Assembly (NCBI GenBank): GCA_947488905.1
Contig: CANLBJ010000009.1
Coordinates: 59,995-123,994, forward strand
Direction: 5' to 3'
DNA: 64,000 nt
From: Ulvibacter algarum
Lineage (GTDB): Bacteria > Bacteroidota > Bacteroidia > Flavobacteriales > Flavobacteriaceae
Shown here: one piece after another, positions 54,900 through 63,490 of the stretch
How the letters are laid out: the number at the start of each line of letters is the position of its first letter
Position numbering within the stretch: the stretch's first letter is position 1
Notes under the pieces: generated by a model
The model's database searches: none
Told to the model about the DNA's origin: nothing
Seen by the model: only the letters and a program-made list of their open reading frames with translations
Made by a program: the position numbers and the translations under genes

Positions 54900-56021
54900 A
54901 TGAAACTTAAATTAATAACTCTTCTCTCTATAGCGACCTTATTTGTAAGCTGCGATATAAAAGTAAAAGACCAACCAGCTTTTAAAGATGAAGCTAGCAA
55001 AACCGTTGCAGTTTTTGAAGCGCCACAGTTCTCACTTTCAGCAGCAAACAAGTTGTTAGAGTTACCATTACATTGTGTAGAGAACGAGTACCCTAATAGG
55101 CTAGGGCAAACCTTGGGTAGTGATGCAGACCTGCAATCACCAGAAGCGTTGCACCCTATTTTTTATGGTTGTTTTGACTGGCACAGTGCGGCTCACGGAT
55201 ATTGGTCTATGGTGACTTTGCTTAAAGAACATTCTAATATGGATAAAGGCGCAGAGGCGATGGCTATCTTAGAGCGTAATATCACGCCAGAAAAAGTAGC
55301 AAAAGAGATTGAGTATTTTAAAGGTAAAAACAACAAATCTTACGAGCGTACCTACGGGTGGGCATGGTTGTTAAAATTGCAAGAAGCCTTAAAAACGTGG
55401 GATCACCCAAAAGCGCGTGAATGGGAAACCACATTACAACCTTTAGCAGACCTTATTGTAGATCGCTATATTGAGTTCTTGCCAAAACTGGTGTACCCTA
55501 TTAGAGTAGGAGAGCATACTAATACTGCCTTTGGGTTGACATTTGCGTATGATTATGCAAAAATAGCAGGACACAAAGAATTAGAGTCATTAATAGAGCA
55601 GCGTGCAAAAGACTTTTACTTAAAAGATGAGAGTTGCCCTATTACTTGGGAGCCTAGCGGTTATGACTTTTTATCGCCTTGCCTAGAAGAGTTAGATATT
55701 ATGCGCCGTATACTACCTAAACAGGAATTTAAAACATGGCTTAATGATTTTATGCCGCAGTTAAAATCTAAAAATTATCATCTTGAGGTAGGTGAAGTAA
55801 GAGATCGCACAGATGGTAAACTCGTACATCTTGATGGTCTTAATTTTAGTAGAGCTTGGGTATTATATGGGCTTGCAAATCAGTATCCAGAATACGCTCA
55901 TTTAAAGAATATTGCTAACGAACACATTGCATATTCATACCCCAACCTTGTGGGTGATAGTTATGAAGGTGGGCACTGGCTAGGAAGTTTTGCTATTTAT
56001 GCGCTAATACAAAATCAGTAA
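54900..56021 (+). CDS. DUF2891 family lipoprotein
   Basis: 373 residues. Lipobox TLFVSC ends the signal peptide. DUF2891 features: HCVENEYPN, HPIFYGCFDWHSAAHGYW, YGWAWLLKLQEAL, VGEHTNTAFGL, SGYDFLSPCLEE and GGHWLGSFAIYAL, probably an alpha/alpha toroid like glycoside hydrolases. Function unproven. Its nearest neighbours are the REP palindrome and the NRAMP-like gene. Confidence 0.85.
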   Translation: MKLKLITLLSIATLFVSCDIKVKDQPAFKDEASKTVAVFEAPQFSLSAANKLLELPLHCVENEYPNRLGQTLGSDADLQSPEALHPIFYGCFDWHSAAHGYWSMVTLLKEHSNMDKGAEAMAILERNITPEKVAKEIEYFKGKNNKSYERTYGWAWLLKLQEALKTWDHPKAREWETTLQPLADLIVDRYIEFLPKLVYPIRVGEHTNTAFGLTFAYDYAKIAGHKELESLIEQRAKDFYLKDESCPITWEPSGYDFLSPCLEELDIMRRILPKQEFKTWLNDFMPQLKSKNYHLEVGEVRDRTDGKLVHLDGLNFSRAWVLYGLANQYPEYAHLKNIANEHIAYSYPNLVGDSYEGGHWLGSFAIYALIQNQ

Positions 56022-56031
56022 TTAGAGATAT

Positions 56032-56121
56032 CCATTGCCTTCGACCCCAGTTTATACTGAGCGTAGTCGAAGTGCTCAGACCGACAATGGTAGATTAATG
56101 TCATGCTGAGCGCAGTCGAAG
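56032..56121. repeat. REP-like palindromic repeat
   Basis: CCATTG (56032) pairs with CAATGG (56085), CTTCGAC (56039) with GTCGAAG (56066). CTGAGCGTAGTCGAAG (56057-56072) recurs as CTGAGCGCAGTCGAAG (56106-56121). Typical extragenic palindrome of flavobacteria. Confidence 0.75.
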
Positions 56122-56144
56122 CACAACAACCGAACTAATTTTAA

Positions 56145-57368
56145 ATGAAAAACCCACTTAAAAACATAGGCCCCGGAACACTAGTTGCAGCCGCATTTAT
56201 TGGCCCCGGCACTGTTACGGTTTGCACGATAGCAGGTGTTCAATATGGTTTTACGCTACTTTGGGCAATGGTGCTTTCTATTGTGGCAACCATTGTACTA
56301 CAAGAGATGGCAGCACGTTTGGGTATTATCACTCAAAAAGGATTAGCAGAAACCATTACTGCTGAAATATCAAACAAATGGCTACGTTGGGCTGCTGTAA
56401 TCTTAATTGTTTCAGCTATTCTAATAGGGAATGCGGCTTATGAGGCTGGTAATATTAGTGGTGGTGCTTTGGGTTTGGCATCTGTGTTGCCTACTTCTGT
56501 CTTAGAGTTGGGCTCGGTTAGTGTTCCGTTTATTCCCATTTTAATAGGGATTGTGGCTTTTTGTATTTTGTACTTCGGAAATTATAAAACCATCGAGCGT
56601 GCGCTGGTTTCATTAGTAATCGTGATGAGCTTGTCTTTTCTTATTGCAGCCGTATTAACACAACCTAATATTTCCGAAGTCTTAAAAGGGCTTTTGATAC
56701 CAAGTATTCCTGATGAATCTTTATTACTCATTGTAGGCTTGATAGGGACGACTGTCGTGCCTTATAACTTGTTTTTGCACGCATCGCTAGTAAAAGAACG
56801 GTGGAAAGCTGTGGGCGACTTAAAAGCGGCGAGAAAAGATGTCTACGTCTCGATCATCCTAGGCGGACTCGTCTCTATGGGAATCATCGTGTGCGGCGCG
56901 GCGATACAGCAAGGCGAAATCACAAATGCTGCAGACCTCGCAAAAGGATTAGAGCCGTTGTTTGGGAGTTTCGCAAAATACTTTTTAAGCATTGGCTTAT
57001 TTGCTGCTGGGATAACTTCGGCAATTACAGCGCCACTTGCTGCTGCTTATGTGGCGAGCGGTTGTTTTGGTTGGGAAGGTTCTATAAAATCTGCTAAGTT
57101 TAAAGCGGTTTGGTTTGCTATATTGTTAATTGGGGTAGTGTTTTCTTCTGTAGGTTTTAAGTCTATTGAGGTCATCCAATTTGCACAATTTGCAAACGGA
57201 TTATTATTACCCATTGTCGCAATTTTCTTACTCTGGATAGTCAATAAAAAATCTGTTTTAGGAGAATACAAAAACACAAAATTGCAGAATATACTTGGGG
57301 TTATTATTGTAATAACTACTATAGGCTTAGGCTTGAGAGGGCTTTTAAAGGTTTTTGGAGTAATTTAA
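56145..57368 (+). CDS. NRAMP-family transporter, non-canonical metal site
   Basis: 407 residues, about 11 membrane helices, NRAMP fold. The first helix has AAAFIGPGTVTVCT where metal-transporting NRAMPs have DPGN, and helix 6 has VVPYNLFLHASLVKERW where they have MPH. Both metal-ligand motifs are altered, so Mn/Fe transport is doubtful. The position before pxpABC suggests a role with 5-oxoproline or amino acid uptake; this is inference. Flanked by two different REP-like repeats. Confidence 0.85.
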   Translation: MKNPLKNIGPGTLVAAAFIGPGTVTVCTIAGVQYGFTLLWAMVLSIVATIVLQEMAARLGIITQKGLAETITAEISNKWLRWAAVILIVSAILIGNAAYEAGNISGGALGLASVLPTSVLELGSVSVPFIPILIGIVAFCILYFGNYKTIERALVSLVIVMSLSFLIAAVLTQPNISEVLKGLLIPSIPDESLLLIVGLIGTTVVPYNLFLHASLVKERWKAVGDLKAARKDVYVSIILGGLVSMGIIVCGAAIQQGEITNAADLAKGLEPLFGSFAKYFLSIGLFAAGITSAITAPLAAAYVASGCFGWEGSIKSAKFKAVWFAILLIGVVFSSVGFKSIEVIQFAQFANGLLLPIVAIFLLWIVNKKSVLGEYKNTKLQNILGVIIVITTIGLGLRGLLKVFGVI

Positions 57369-57387
57369 AATAATAGAACAATCTGGC

Positions 57388-57440
57388 TCCTTCCCCTTTT
57401 TCAGGGGAAGGTGGTTCCGCTTCGCGGAATCGGAAGGGGT
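57388..57440. repeat. REP-like GC-rich palindrome
   Basis: CTTCCCC/GGGGAAG (57390-57410) and TTCCGCTTCGCGGAA (57415-57429), then CGGAAGGGG. Dispersed flavobacterial palindrome, lying just before the pxpA coding region. Confidence 0.75.
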
Positions 57441-57507
57441 GCAAAGCGCAGCGTCTTTGACGGGCTTAAATGAAACTAACCAATTTCATAATCAAGAACA
57501 AAAACAA

Positions 57508-58236
57508 TTGAAAACAATCAACATCAACGCAGATTTAGGAGAGGGTACAGGCAATGACGCTGCATTGATGCCTATGCTCGCTAGTTGCTCTATTGCCTGC
57601 GGTGGGCATTATGGTGATGAAGAAACTATGCGAACTGCGGTGCGATTGGCTAAAAAATACGGAGTTAAAATAGGAGCACACCCTTCGTTTCCAGATCTGG
57701 AGAATTTTGGTCGTGAAAGACTCACAATCACAAAAGCAGCATTACAGAAAACGGTCTATGAACAAATAATGAGGCTTGTGGCTATTTGTAATGAAGAAGA
57801 GGTGGAGTTGCATCACGTAAAGCCCCACGGAGCTTTATATAATTATGCCGCAATTGACGCGCCTACTGCAGATGCTATAGTGGAGGCGATTTTAGAAACC
57901 AAACTACGACCAAAACTCTATGCACAGCACGATTCTATTTTATATCATAAAGCAAATAATTTACTACCTATAGTACCAGAAGCCTTTATAGACAGAGGCT
58001 ATACGCCAGATTTAAAGCTAAAACCACGAAGTGAAGCTGGAGCGTTAATCACGTCTCCAGAAATGGCTTGGGCGCAATTAAAGGGTTTTATATTTGATAA
58101 AAAAGTAAGTACAGATGATGGCTTTAAAAGTATCATTGCTCAAACTTTCTGTTTACATAGTGATCACAAAAATGCTGTAGAAATTCTAGCTTTTATAAAA
58201 GAAAGACTCACCAATCAAAATTGTAGCATTGGATGA
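57508..58236 (+). CDS. pxpA: 5-oxoprolinase subunit A (LamB/YcsF family)
   Basis: The family core starts TININADLGEGTGND, with GGHYGD, IGAHPSFPD, HHVKPHGALYN and FIDRGYTPD intact. I place the start at TTG 57508 (LKTININADL); the longer reading from GTG 57439 begins inside the REP palindrome and adds junk-like residues. A 13-codon ORF (57470-57511) ends in TGA overlapping this TTG, so coupling is possible. With PxpB and PxpC it hydrolyses 5-oxoproline to glutamate using ATP. Confidence 0.9.
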   Translation: MKTININADLGEGTGNDAALMPMLASCSIACGGHYGDEETMRTAVRLAKKYGVKIGAHPSFPDLENFGRERLTITKAALQKTVYEQIMRLVAICNEEEVELHHVKPHGALYNYAAIDAPTADAIVEAILETKLRPKLYAQHDSILYHKANNLLPIVPEAFIDRGYTPDLKLKPRSEAGALITSPEMAWAQLKGFIFDKKVSTDDGFKSIIAQTFCLHSDHKNAVEILAFIKERLTNQNCSIG

Positions 58237-58949
58237 AGATAACAGTGCAACCTTTTGGAGAACACGCCATTCTTATAGATTGGCCAGCCACGGTTAATGA
58301 TACCGTGAGCCAAGAGATACTCGCAATAAATACAGCTATTAACGCTACTTTTTCTAGTGAGCTTATTGAAACTGTAACTACATATCATTCTATTGCTGTT
58401 TATTTAAAAGAAACAGCAATAATGCAAAATTGTCTTGAAGCGCTAGAATCTTTTATAAAAACAGATACCCCAGAAACACTAATTAATAAGCGAGTTGTTT
58501 TTATACCAGTATGTTATGAAGACTGTTTTGCTTTAGATATTTCTATCGTTGCAGAGAAGAACGAGCTTGTAAAGACTGATGTTATATCGCTGCATACAGC
58601 TCCTGTATATCCAGTGCGCTTTTTGGGGTTTCTGCCGGGATTCCCTTATGTATCAGGTTTAGATGAAAGGTTGCATACACCAAGGCTTAAGTCTCCTCGC
58701 TTACAAATACCTGCGGGATCTGTGGGGATAGGAGGTAGCCAGACGGGTATTTACCCAAGCAACTCCCCCGGCGGTTGGAATATAATAGGACAAACACCCA
58801 TTCCCTTATTTAATATTACTAATGATCCTCCCAACCTTCTTGTGGCGGGAGATTTTATCAAGTTTGAGTCTATCTCGCTTGCAGTGTTTGAAGAAATAAA
58901 GCAAAAAATTAAGGCTGGCACATTTCAGCTAAAAACAGCTAGCTTATGA
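58233..58949 (+). CDS. pxpB: 5-oxoprolinase subunit B (KipI-like)
   Basis: 238 residues. RFLGFLPGFPYVSGLDERL, RLQIPAGSVGIGGSQTGIYP and SPGGWNIIGQTP are the AHS1 family hallmarks. Overlaps pxpA and pxpC by 4 bp each (ATGA junctions), so the three are coupled in translation. Confidence 0.94.
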   Translation: MKITVQPFGEHAILIDWPATVNDTVSQEILAINTAINATFSSELIETVTTYHSIAVYLKETAIMQNCLEALESFIKTDTPETLINKRVVFIPVCYEDCFALDISIVAEKNELVKTDVISLHTAPVYPVRFLGFLPGFPYVSGLDERLHTPRLKSPRLQIPAGSVGIGGSQTGIYPSNSPGGWNIIGQTPIPLFNITNDPPNLLVAGDFIKFESISLAVFEEIKQKIKAGTFQLKTASL

Positions 58950-59788
58950 TACGAGTGTTAAAAGCAGGCATATCAAGTATTCAAGATAGTGGGAGAGTAG
59001 GTTTTCGCGCTATTGGAGTCCCATTGAGCGGTGTGATGGATGCACATAGTGCAGGGTTAGCAAACCAACTTGTGGGAAATACAAGTGCCACAGCCGTAAT
59101 AGAGTTTACTGCGATGGGGCCAACTTTACTTTTTGAGAGCGATACTTTAATTGCAATCACTGGGGCATCTTTTGGGCTTATCTTGAATGATGAGGTTAAA
59201 CCAATTAATACACTAGTGCAAGTCAAAGTAGGTGATATTTTAAAATGTACCTCGCCTAAAAATGGATGGAGAGGCTACCTCGCTGTGCAAGGTGGTTTTG
59301 ATTCTCAAGTAGTTTTAGGGAGTAAAAGTATGTATCAAGGCATCACAGAAAAGGGAAGAATAGACAAGGGTGATATCTTAAGAATTGGGGGTACTTCGGA
59401 AATAATAATAGTTGATAATGAGTCAATAAACCCCTTAGATTTTGACTCTAAAATCATTCAAGTTTTTAAAGGTCCGGAGTATGGTTTTCTTGATGAAAAA
59501 ACCAAAGAGAATTTAGAGAAAGCATCTTTTAAAATTCATCAAAATAGTAATAGAATGGCAACCCAAATTGATGGGCTAGGGGAGGTGAAATTTAAAGACA
59601 TTTTAACCGTGTCAGTGCAACCCGGAACGGTGCAATTAACACCTTCTGGAAAGCTCTTAATTTTAATGAAAGATGCGCAAACTACAGGAGGATATCCACG
59701 TATTTTACAACTAACAAATAAAGCATTAAATATCCTCGCTCAAAAACGTCCCAACGAAGCGGTGACTTTTAAAATTGCAGGTAATTAG
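58946..59788 (+). CDS. pxpC: 5-oxoprolinase subunit C (KipA-like)
   Basis: 280 residues of the AHS2 family: GISSIQDSGRVGFRAIGVP, SGVMDAHSAGLANQLVGN, AITGASF, LAVQGGF and DAQTTGGYPRI. Completes the PxpABC complex. It ends the operon; no clear terminator follows before convergent rluA-type gene. Confidence 0.94.
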   Translation: MIRVLKAGISSIQDSGRVGFRAIGVPLSGVMDAHSAGLANQLVGNTSATAVIEFTAMGPTLLFESDTLIAITGASFGLILNDEVKPINTLVQVKVGDILKCTSPKNGWRGYLAVQGGFDSQVVLGSKSMYQGITEKGRIDKGDILRIGGTSEIIIVDNESINPLDFDSKIIQVFKGPEYGFLDEKTKENLEKASFKIHQNSNRMATQIDGLGEVKFKDILTVSVQPGTVQLTPSGKLLILMKDAQTTGGYPRILQLTNKALNILAQKRPNEAVTFKIAGN

Positions 59789-59881
59789 TAGAATTCAAAT
59801 ATTTAGTCTAATCTAAATATATAGCGTAATTAATTAAAATTCAGATAGTTATTTGATTTAATTAAAGTGGTAATTTAATCT

Positions 59882-60586
59882 TTACTTTTCGCAGATATTC
59901 CAGATAACCTCATCTGGAGTTGGTGCTAAGATAGTCATTTCTTCCTTCTTTACGGGATGTGTAAAGGTGATTTTACGTGCATGAAGATGTATGCTTCCGT
60001 CTTTGTTGCTTCTGTCAGCACCATATTTTAAGTCCCCTTTTATTGGGCATTTAATGGCTGCTAATTGTGATCTAATTTGGTGATGTCTTCCTGTCTCAAG
60101 ATCGATAGAAAGTAAGTAGTAATTGTCTAGTTTTTTAATCACCTCATAATGCAAGATTGCCTGCTTACTATCTGGTACTTCTTTAGGGTATGCATAGCTC
60201 TTATTTTGCTTCGGGTTTCGCTTTAAAAAATGGACTAAAGTATCCTTGTCTTTTGGTGGTTTTTCTTTGACCACTGCCCAGTATGTTTTCTTGGTTTCGC
60301 GTGCAGCAAAAGCAGCGTTTAGTCTAGGTAGTGCTTTAGAAGTTCGGGCAAAAATGATAACACCGCTTGTGGGTCTGTCAAGACGATGCACCACGCCTAA
60401 ATAGACCGCGCCGGGTTTATTATATTTATCTGCAATGTAAGATTTACCAACTTCAACAAGAGGTTTGTCTCCCGTCTTGTCACCCTGTACAATATCACCA
60501 GGACGTTTATTAACGACGAGTAAGTGATTGTCTTCAAAAAGTACTTGAAGATTGTTCTTGTTGCTATGAGAGGATTTTGCTTCGAT
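59882..60586 (-). CDS. RluA-family pseudouridine synthase, no canonical start
   Basis: Catalytic motif VHRLDRPTSG with the Asp nucleophile, RHHQIRSQLAAIKCPIKGDLKYG and the C-terminal LHARKITFTHP. The first ATG/GTG/TTG in frame is GTG 60394, which would drop a conserved N-terminal part that is plainly coded upstream (NNLQVLFEDNHLLVVNKRPG, DKPLVEVGKSYI). The frame is open to a TGA near 60640 without any canonical start. ATC at 60586 would give 234 residues, normal for the family. Either ATC initiation, a lost start codon or a base error. Modifies uridines in rRNA or tRNA. Confidence 0.8.
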   Translation of the reverse strand: MEAKSSHSNKNNLQVLFEDNHLLVVNKRPGDIVQGDKTGDKPLVEVGKSYIADKYNKPGAVYLGVVHRLDRPTSGVIIFARTSKALPRLNAAFAARETKKTYWAVVKEKPPKDKDTLVHFLKRNPKQNKSYAYPKEVPDSKQAILHYEVIKKLDNYYLLSIDLETGRHHQIRSQLAAIKCPIKGDLKYGADRSNKDGSIHLHARKITFTHPVKKEEMTILAPTPDEVIWNICEK

Positions 60587-60629
60587 ACAATTTTGCTTTA
60601 AATATGTGGGAAAAGACTTTAATAAAGGT

Positions 60630-60649
60630 GCTGAGCAAAATCACTCAGC
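60630..60649 (-). terminator. Hairpin between panB and the pseudouridine synthase
   Basis: GCTGAG/CTCAGC with an 8-nt loop; may end the panB transcript or attenuate the next gene. Confidence 0.4.
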
Positions 60650-60808
60650 AACCTGAGAGTCTATATTTTAATTTAATGTAAAACGCTGAATTTTAAATGA
60701 TTAATTATTTTCAATTTGTCATTCAATATTCAGCGGTTTGATTTTTTTGATTTCAACAATAGACAATCGTTAATTATATAAACTGCCTACTGATACTGCA
60801 ACTGTAAA

Positions 60809-61627
60809 CTAGTACTGTTCTTTTTCATTAGGAAAATCACCGCTTTTTACATCATCTATGTAGTTTTTAAAAGCTCCAGTCATTTCTGTGTATAAGTCTA
60901 AGTAACGTCTTAAAAAACGAGGGTTAAACTCATGTGTCATTCCCACCATATCGTGTGTTACAAGTACTTGTCCGTCTACGCCATTACCAGCCCCAATACC
61001 TATTACAGGAATGGTAAGACTCTTTGCTACTTCTTCTGCAAGAGCAGCTGGCACTTTTTCAAGTACAATAGCAAAACAACCTGCTTTTTCTAAAAGTAAA
61101 GCGTCTTCTTTTAGCTTTTCTGCTTCTTCTTCTTCTTTAGCTCTAACGGTGTAAGTCCCAAATTTATAAATACTCTGTGGCGTTAAACCTAGATGCCCCA
61201 TTACAGGAATACCAGCATTTAAAATACGCTTTACAGATTCTTTAATTTCTTTACCACCTTCTACTTTTACAGCGTGACCGCCGCTTTCTTTCATTATTCT
61301 AATAGCAGAGCGTAAAGCTTCTTTAGGGTCACTTTGGTAACTCCCAAAGGGAATATCTACCACTACTAAACTTCTATTAATGGCGCGAACCACAGAAGAT
61401 GCGTGATAAATCATTTGATCTAGTGTGATAGGTAATGTTGTCTCGTGACCTGCCATCACATTTGATGCAGAATCCCCTACAAGTATTACATCTACACCAG
61501 CACCGTCTACAATCTTAGCCATTGTAAAATCGTATGCAGTTAACATGGAGATCTTCTCACCACGTTTTTTCATATCTACTAGTGTTTTTACTGTGATACG
61601 TTTATAATCTTTTTTTGCTACTGACAT
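60809..61627 (-). CDS. panB: 3-methyl-2-oxobutanoate hydroxymethyltransferase
   Basis: 272 residues. [29 protein letters not shown] (metal Asp), [15 protein letters not shown] and [19 protein letters not shown] (catalytic Glu lies in VLEKVP). First step of pantothenate synthesis from 2-oxoisovalerate. Stands without other pan genes; divergent from the NTF2-like gene. Confidence 0.96.
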   Translation of the reverse strand: MSVAKKDYKRITVKTLVDMKKRGEKISMLTAYDFTMAKIVDGAGVDVILVGDSASNVMAGHETTLPITLDQMIYHASSVVRAINRSLVVVDIPFGSYQSDPKEALRSAIRIMKESGGHAVKVEGGKEIKESVKRILNAGIPVMGHLGLTPQSIYKFGTYTVRAKEEEEAEKLKEDALLLEKAGCFAIVLEKVPAALAEEVAKSLTIPVIGIGAGNGVDGQVLVTHDMVGMTHEFNPRFLRRYLDLYTEMTGAFKNYIDDVKSGDFPNEKEQY

Positions 61628-61686
61628 TTATATAAATTTAGTGCGGTAAAAATACTAAATTTGAGGGGTAACCTAATTTTTCTGCT

Positions 61687-62160
61687 ATGAAGTTTCTATT
61701 CTTGAGTATTTTAATGTGTATTTCGTGTCATATTTCGGCACAAAAAACAGTTACCGAGAACGCTGCTCGTGAAGTTATTGATGTCTTTTTTGATGGGTTT
61801 CATAAAGGGGACACCTTGATAATGAACTCAGTACTGTCTCCAAATGCTATTTTACAGAGTGCCTCAAAAAATAGAGAAGGTGTAGATGTGCTAGAGAATA
61901 CTCACTTCGGAAATTTTAAAAAATCAATCGCGTCAAGACCATCAGACCAAGTCTGGAAAGAGGTAATCATAGATTATACCGTATCTATTGACGGAAACCT
62001 CGCCCACGTTTGGACCCCTTATGAGTTCTATTTTAATGGAACCTTTAGCCATTGTGGTGCAAATGCTTTTACACTAGCAAAACTAGAAGATGGTTGGAAA
62101 ATAGTACATCTTATTGATTCTCGCAGAAGAGAAGATTGTAATGCGATGAAGAAGGAGTAA
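61687..62160 (+). CDS. NTF2-like (DUF4440/SnoaL) secreted protein
   Basis: 157 residues with signal peptide ending about residue 19 (ISCHISAQ). NTF2-like features: VIDVFFDGFHKGDTLIMNSVLSP, then HVWTPYEFYFNGTFSHCGAN and AKLEDGWKIVHLIDSRR. A lone Cys before the cleavage site is not a lipobox. Probably periplasmic; ligand unknown. A TAAATTTG box lies at 61656-61663. One ACTTCGGAAAT copy at 61904. Confidence 0.75.
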   Translation: MKFLFLSILMCISCHISAQKTVTENAAREVIDVFFDGFHKGDTLIMNSVLSPNAILQSASKNREGVDVLENTHFGNFKKSIASRPSDQVWKEVIIDYTVSIDGNLAHVWTPYEFYFNGTFSHCGANAFTLAKLEDGWKIVHLIDSRRREDCNAMKKE

Positions 62161-62260
62161 GCTTATCAAATCTTTATGATAAGCAAGGATTAATACAATA
62201 AACCGTACTTTTAATCTTGATAAAACGTAATAACAAATACCATAAACCATCATAAAAAAG

Positions 62261-62355
62261 TTTTGATATCCGGTACTGGTTACTGGATATAATGCATAAA
62301 TTGCATTATATAACTAGTTGCCATTCATTGGCGGAACGCATTCTGAATATCAAAA
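62261..62355. repeat. 95-bp MITE-like element with terminal inverted repeats
   Basis: TTTTGATAT (62261-62269) and ATATCAAAA (62347-62355) are perfect terminal inverts. Inside is a 10-bp stem ATATAATGCA/TGCATTATAT and GCCA...TGGC. No coding capacity. Marks the start of the right-hand accessory block. Confidence 0.5.
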
Positions 62356-62377
62356 AAAGAACAGATTTATTTAACTT

Positions 62378-62572
62378 ATGAAGAGACACCTAATTTATTT
62401 AATAATTTCGATAATTTTTATTATTGGTTCAATAATTCGTTTTTATTATATTATGAATAGTGCAGGCTGTAGACACGGATGCATACCTATAATTGCTTTT
62501 TTGCTTTTTATAATTGGAATAACATTATTATTAATTGGTATAATTTCATTCTTTAAATCTAAAAGAATTTAA
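62378..62572 (+). CDS. Small two-helix membrane protein
   Basis: 64 residues: basic start MKRH, two hydrophobic helices (about 5-26 and 37-60) joined by NSAGCRHGCIP with two Cys, ending KSKRI. No family recognised. Begins 22 bp after the MITE-like element. Confidence 0.5.
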   Translation: MKRHLIYLIISIIFIIGSIIRFYYIMNSAGCRHGCIPIIAFLLFIIGITLLLIGIISFFKSKRI

Positions 62573-62720
62573 TTGCTTTAAAGAAATCTGAAATTAAAAA
62601 ACAGTGTGTTGAATTAAGCAAGTTTCGGAATTACTCACTCAATCGGAATTGAAAAAGTTTGCGGATTATAACGCTGACTGAATTTACTCTAACGGAATTG
62701 AAAAATATTGTTAAATAAAA

Positions 62721-62933
62721 ATGAAAAATATCGGAATTATTATTGTCACTATAATTGGAGCATTTATTATACTTTTTGTTTTAACGCCTATGTTATTAAC
62801 AGCAATTGACAAATTAGATATCAATCCCGAAAAAAATTGGTTTAAAATATTTTATATATGCTTACAGATTTTAATAGTGATCTATTTTACCTTTAAAGGA
62901 GTGAAATATTTTAGAAAAAAACAGTTGAAATGA
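62721..62933 (+). CDS. Small two-helix membrane protein
   Basis: 70 residues with helices at about 4-26 and 43-60 and a basic end FRKKQLK. No family recognised. It ends 12 bp before repeat R3. The gap 62573-62720 holds two copies of CGGAATTGAAAAA but no gene. Confidence 0.5.
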   Translation: MKNIGIIIVTIIGAFIILFVLTPMLLTAIDKLDINPEKNWFKIFYICLQILIVIYFTFKGVKYFRKKQLK

Positions 62934-62945
62934 AAATAACGAAAT

Positions 62946-63077
62946 GGCAACACCGTATATAATTTATTGCTCGTTCTAGCCTACTTACGAAAATCCTCGC
63001 GGATTTTCTATTCGGTTTTTATTTGCTAAATTACGTACCAAACCACGCAACAAACCATATACAAACACGTTGTGCAT
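62946..63077 (-). repeat. attC-like dispersed repeat, copy R3
   Basis: GCAACACCGTATATAATTTA at the left, hairpin GAAAATCC-TCGC-GGATTTTC (62989-63008) in the middle, TTTGCTAAATTA, and CAACAAACCATATACAAACA to GTTGTGC at the right. Nearly identical to R4; inverse orientation to R1/R2. Confidence 0.85.
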
Positions 63078-63096
63078 AATTTAACCAAACCTCAAA

Positions 63097-63489
63097 ATGC
63101 CATTTCCATTAGACGAAAAATATATAAAAGAAACTGAATCGGAATTGAACGTAAAATTCCCATCTGAATTTAAAAAACGTATGATTAAATCAAATGGTGG
63201 AGAATTAGTGACGGACGAATATGAATTTGAACTTTTCCCTTTTTTTGACAAATCTGACCGAAAAAGAATAAGTCGGACTTGTAATCACATTGGACTTGAA
63301 ACTAAAAATGCTCGTGAATGGAATGGATTTCCAGAAAATGGAATTGCTATCGGTTCTGACGGTTTTGGAAATTTAATTATATTGACTCACAGCGGAAACA
63401 GAATTTTGACTGACCAAGTTTATTTCTGGAATCACGAAATTGGTCAAATAGAAAAAATTGCAGAATCAATTAACGAATTAGAAAATTAG
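63097..63489 (+). CDS. SMI1/KNR4 (SUKH) family protein
   Basis: 130 residues. The SUKH pattern is clear: IKETESELNVKFPSEFKKRMIKSNGGEL, then IAIGSDGFGNLIIL and QVYFWNHEIGQIEKIAESINEL. Many SUKH proteins are immunity proteins against polymorphic toxins. Starts 20 bp after R3 and shares a transcript with the next gene (1 bp gap); the pair fills the space between R3 and R4. Confidence 0.85.
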   Translation: MPFPLDEKYIKETESELNVKFPSEFKKRMIKSNGGELVTDEYEFELFPFFDKSDRKRISRTCNHIGLETKNAREWNGFPENGIAIGSDGFGNLIILTHSGNRILTDQVYFWNHEIGQIEKIAESINELEN

Positions 63490-63490
63490 A

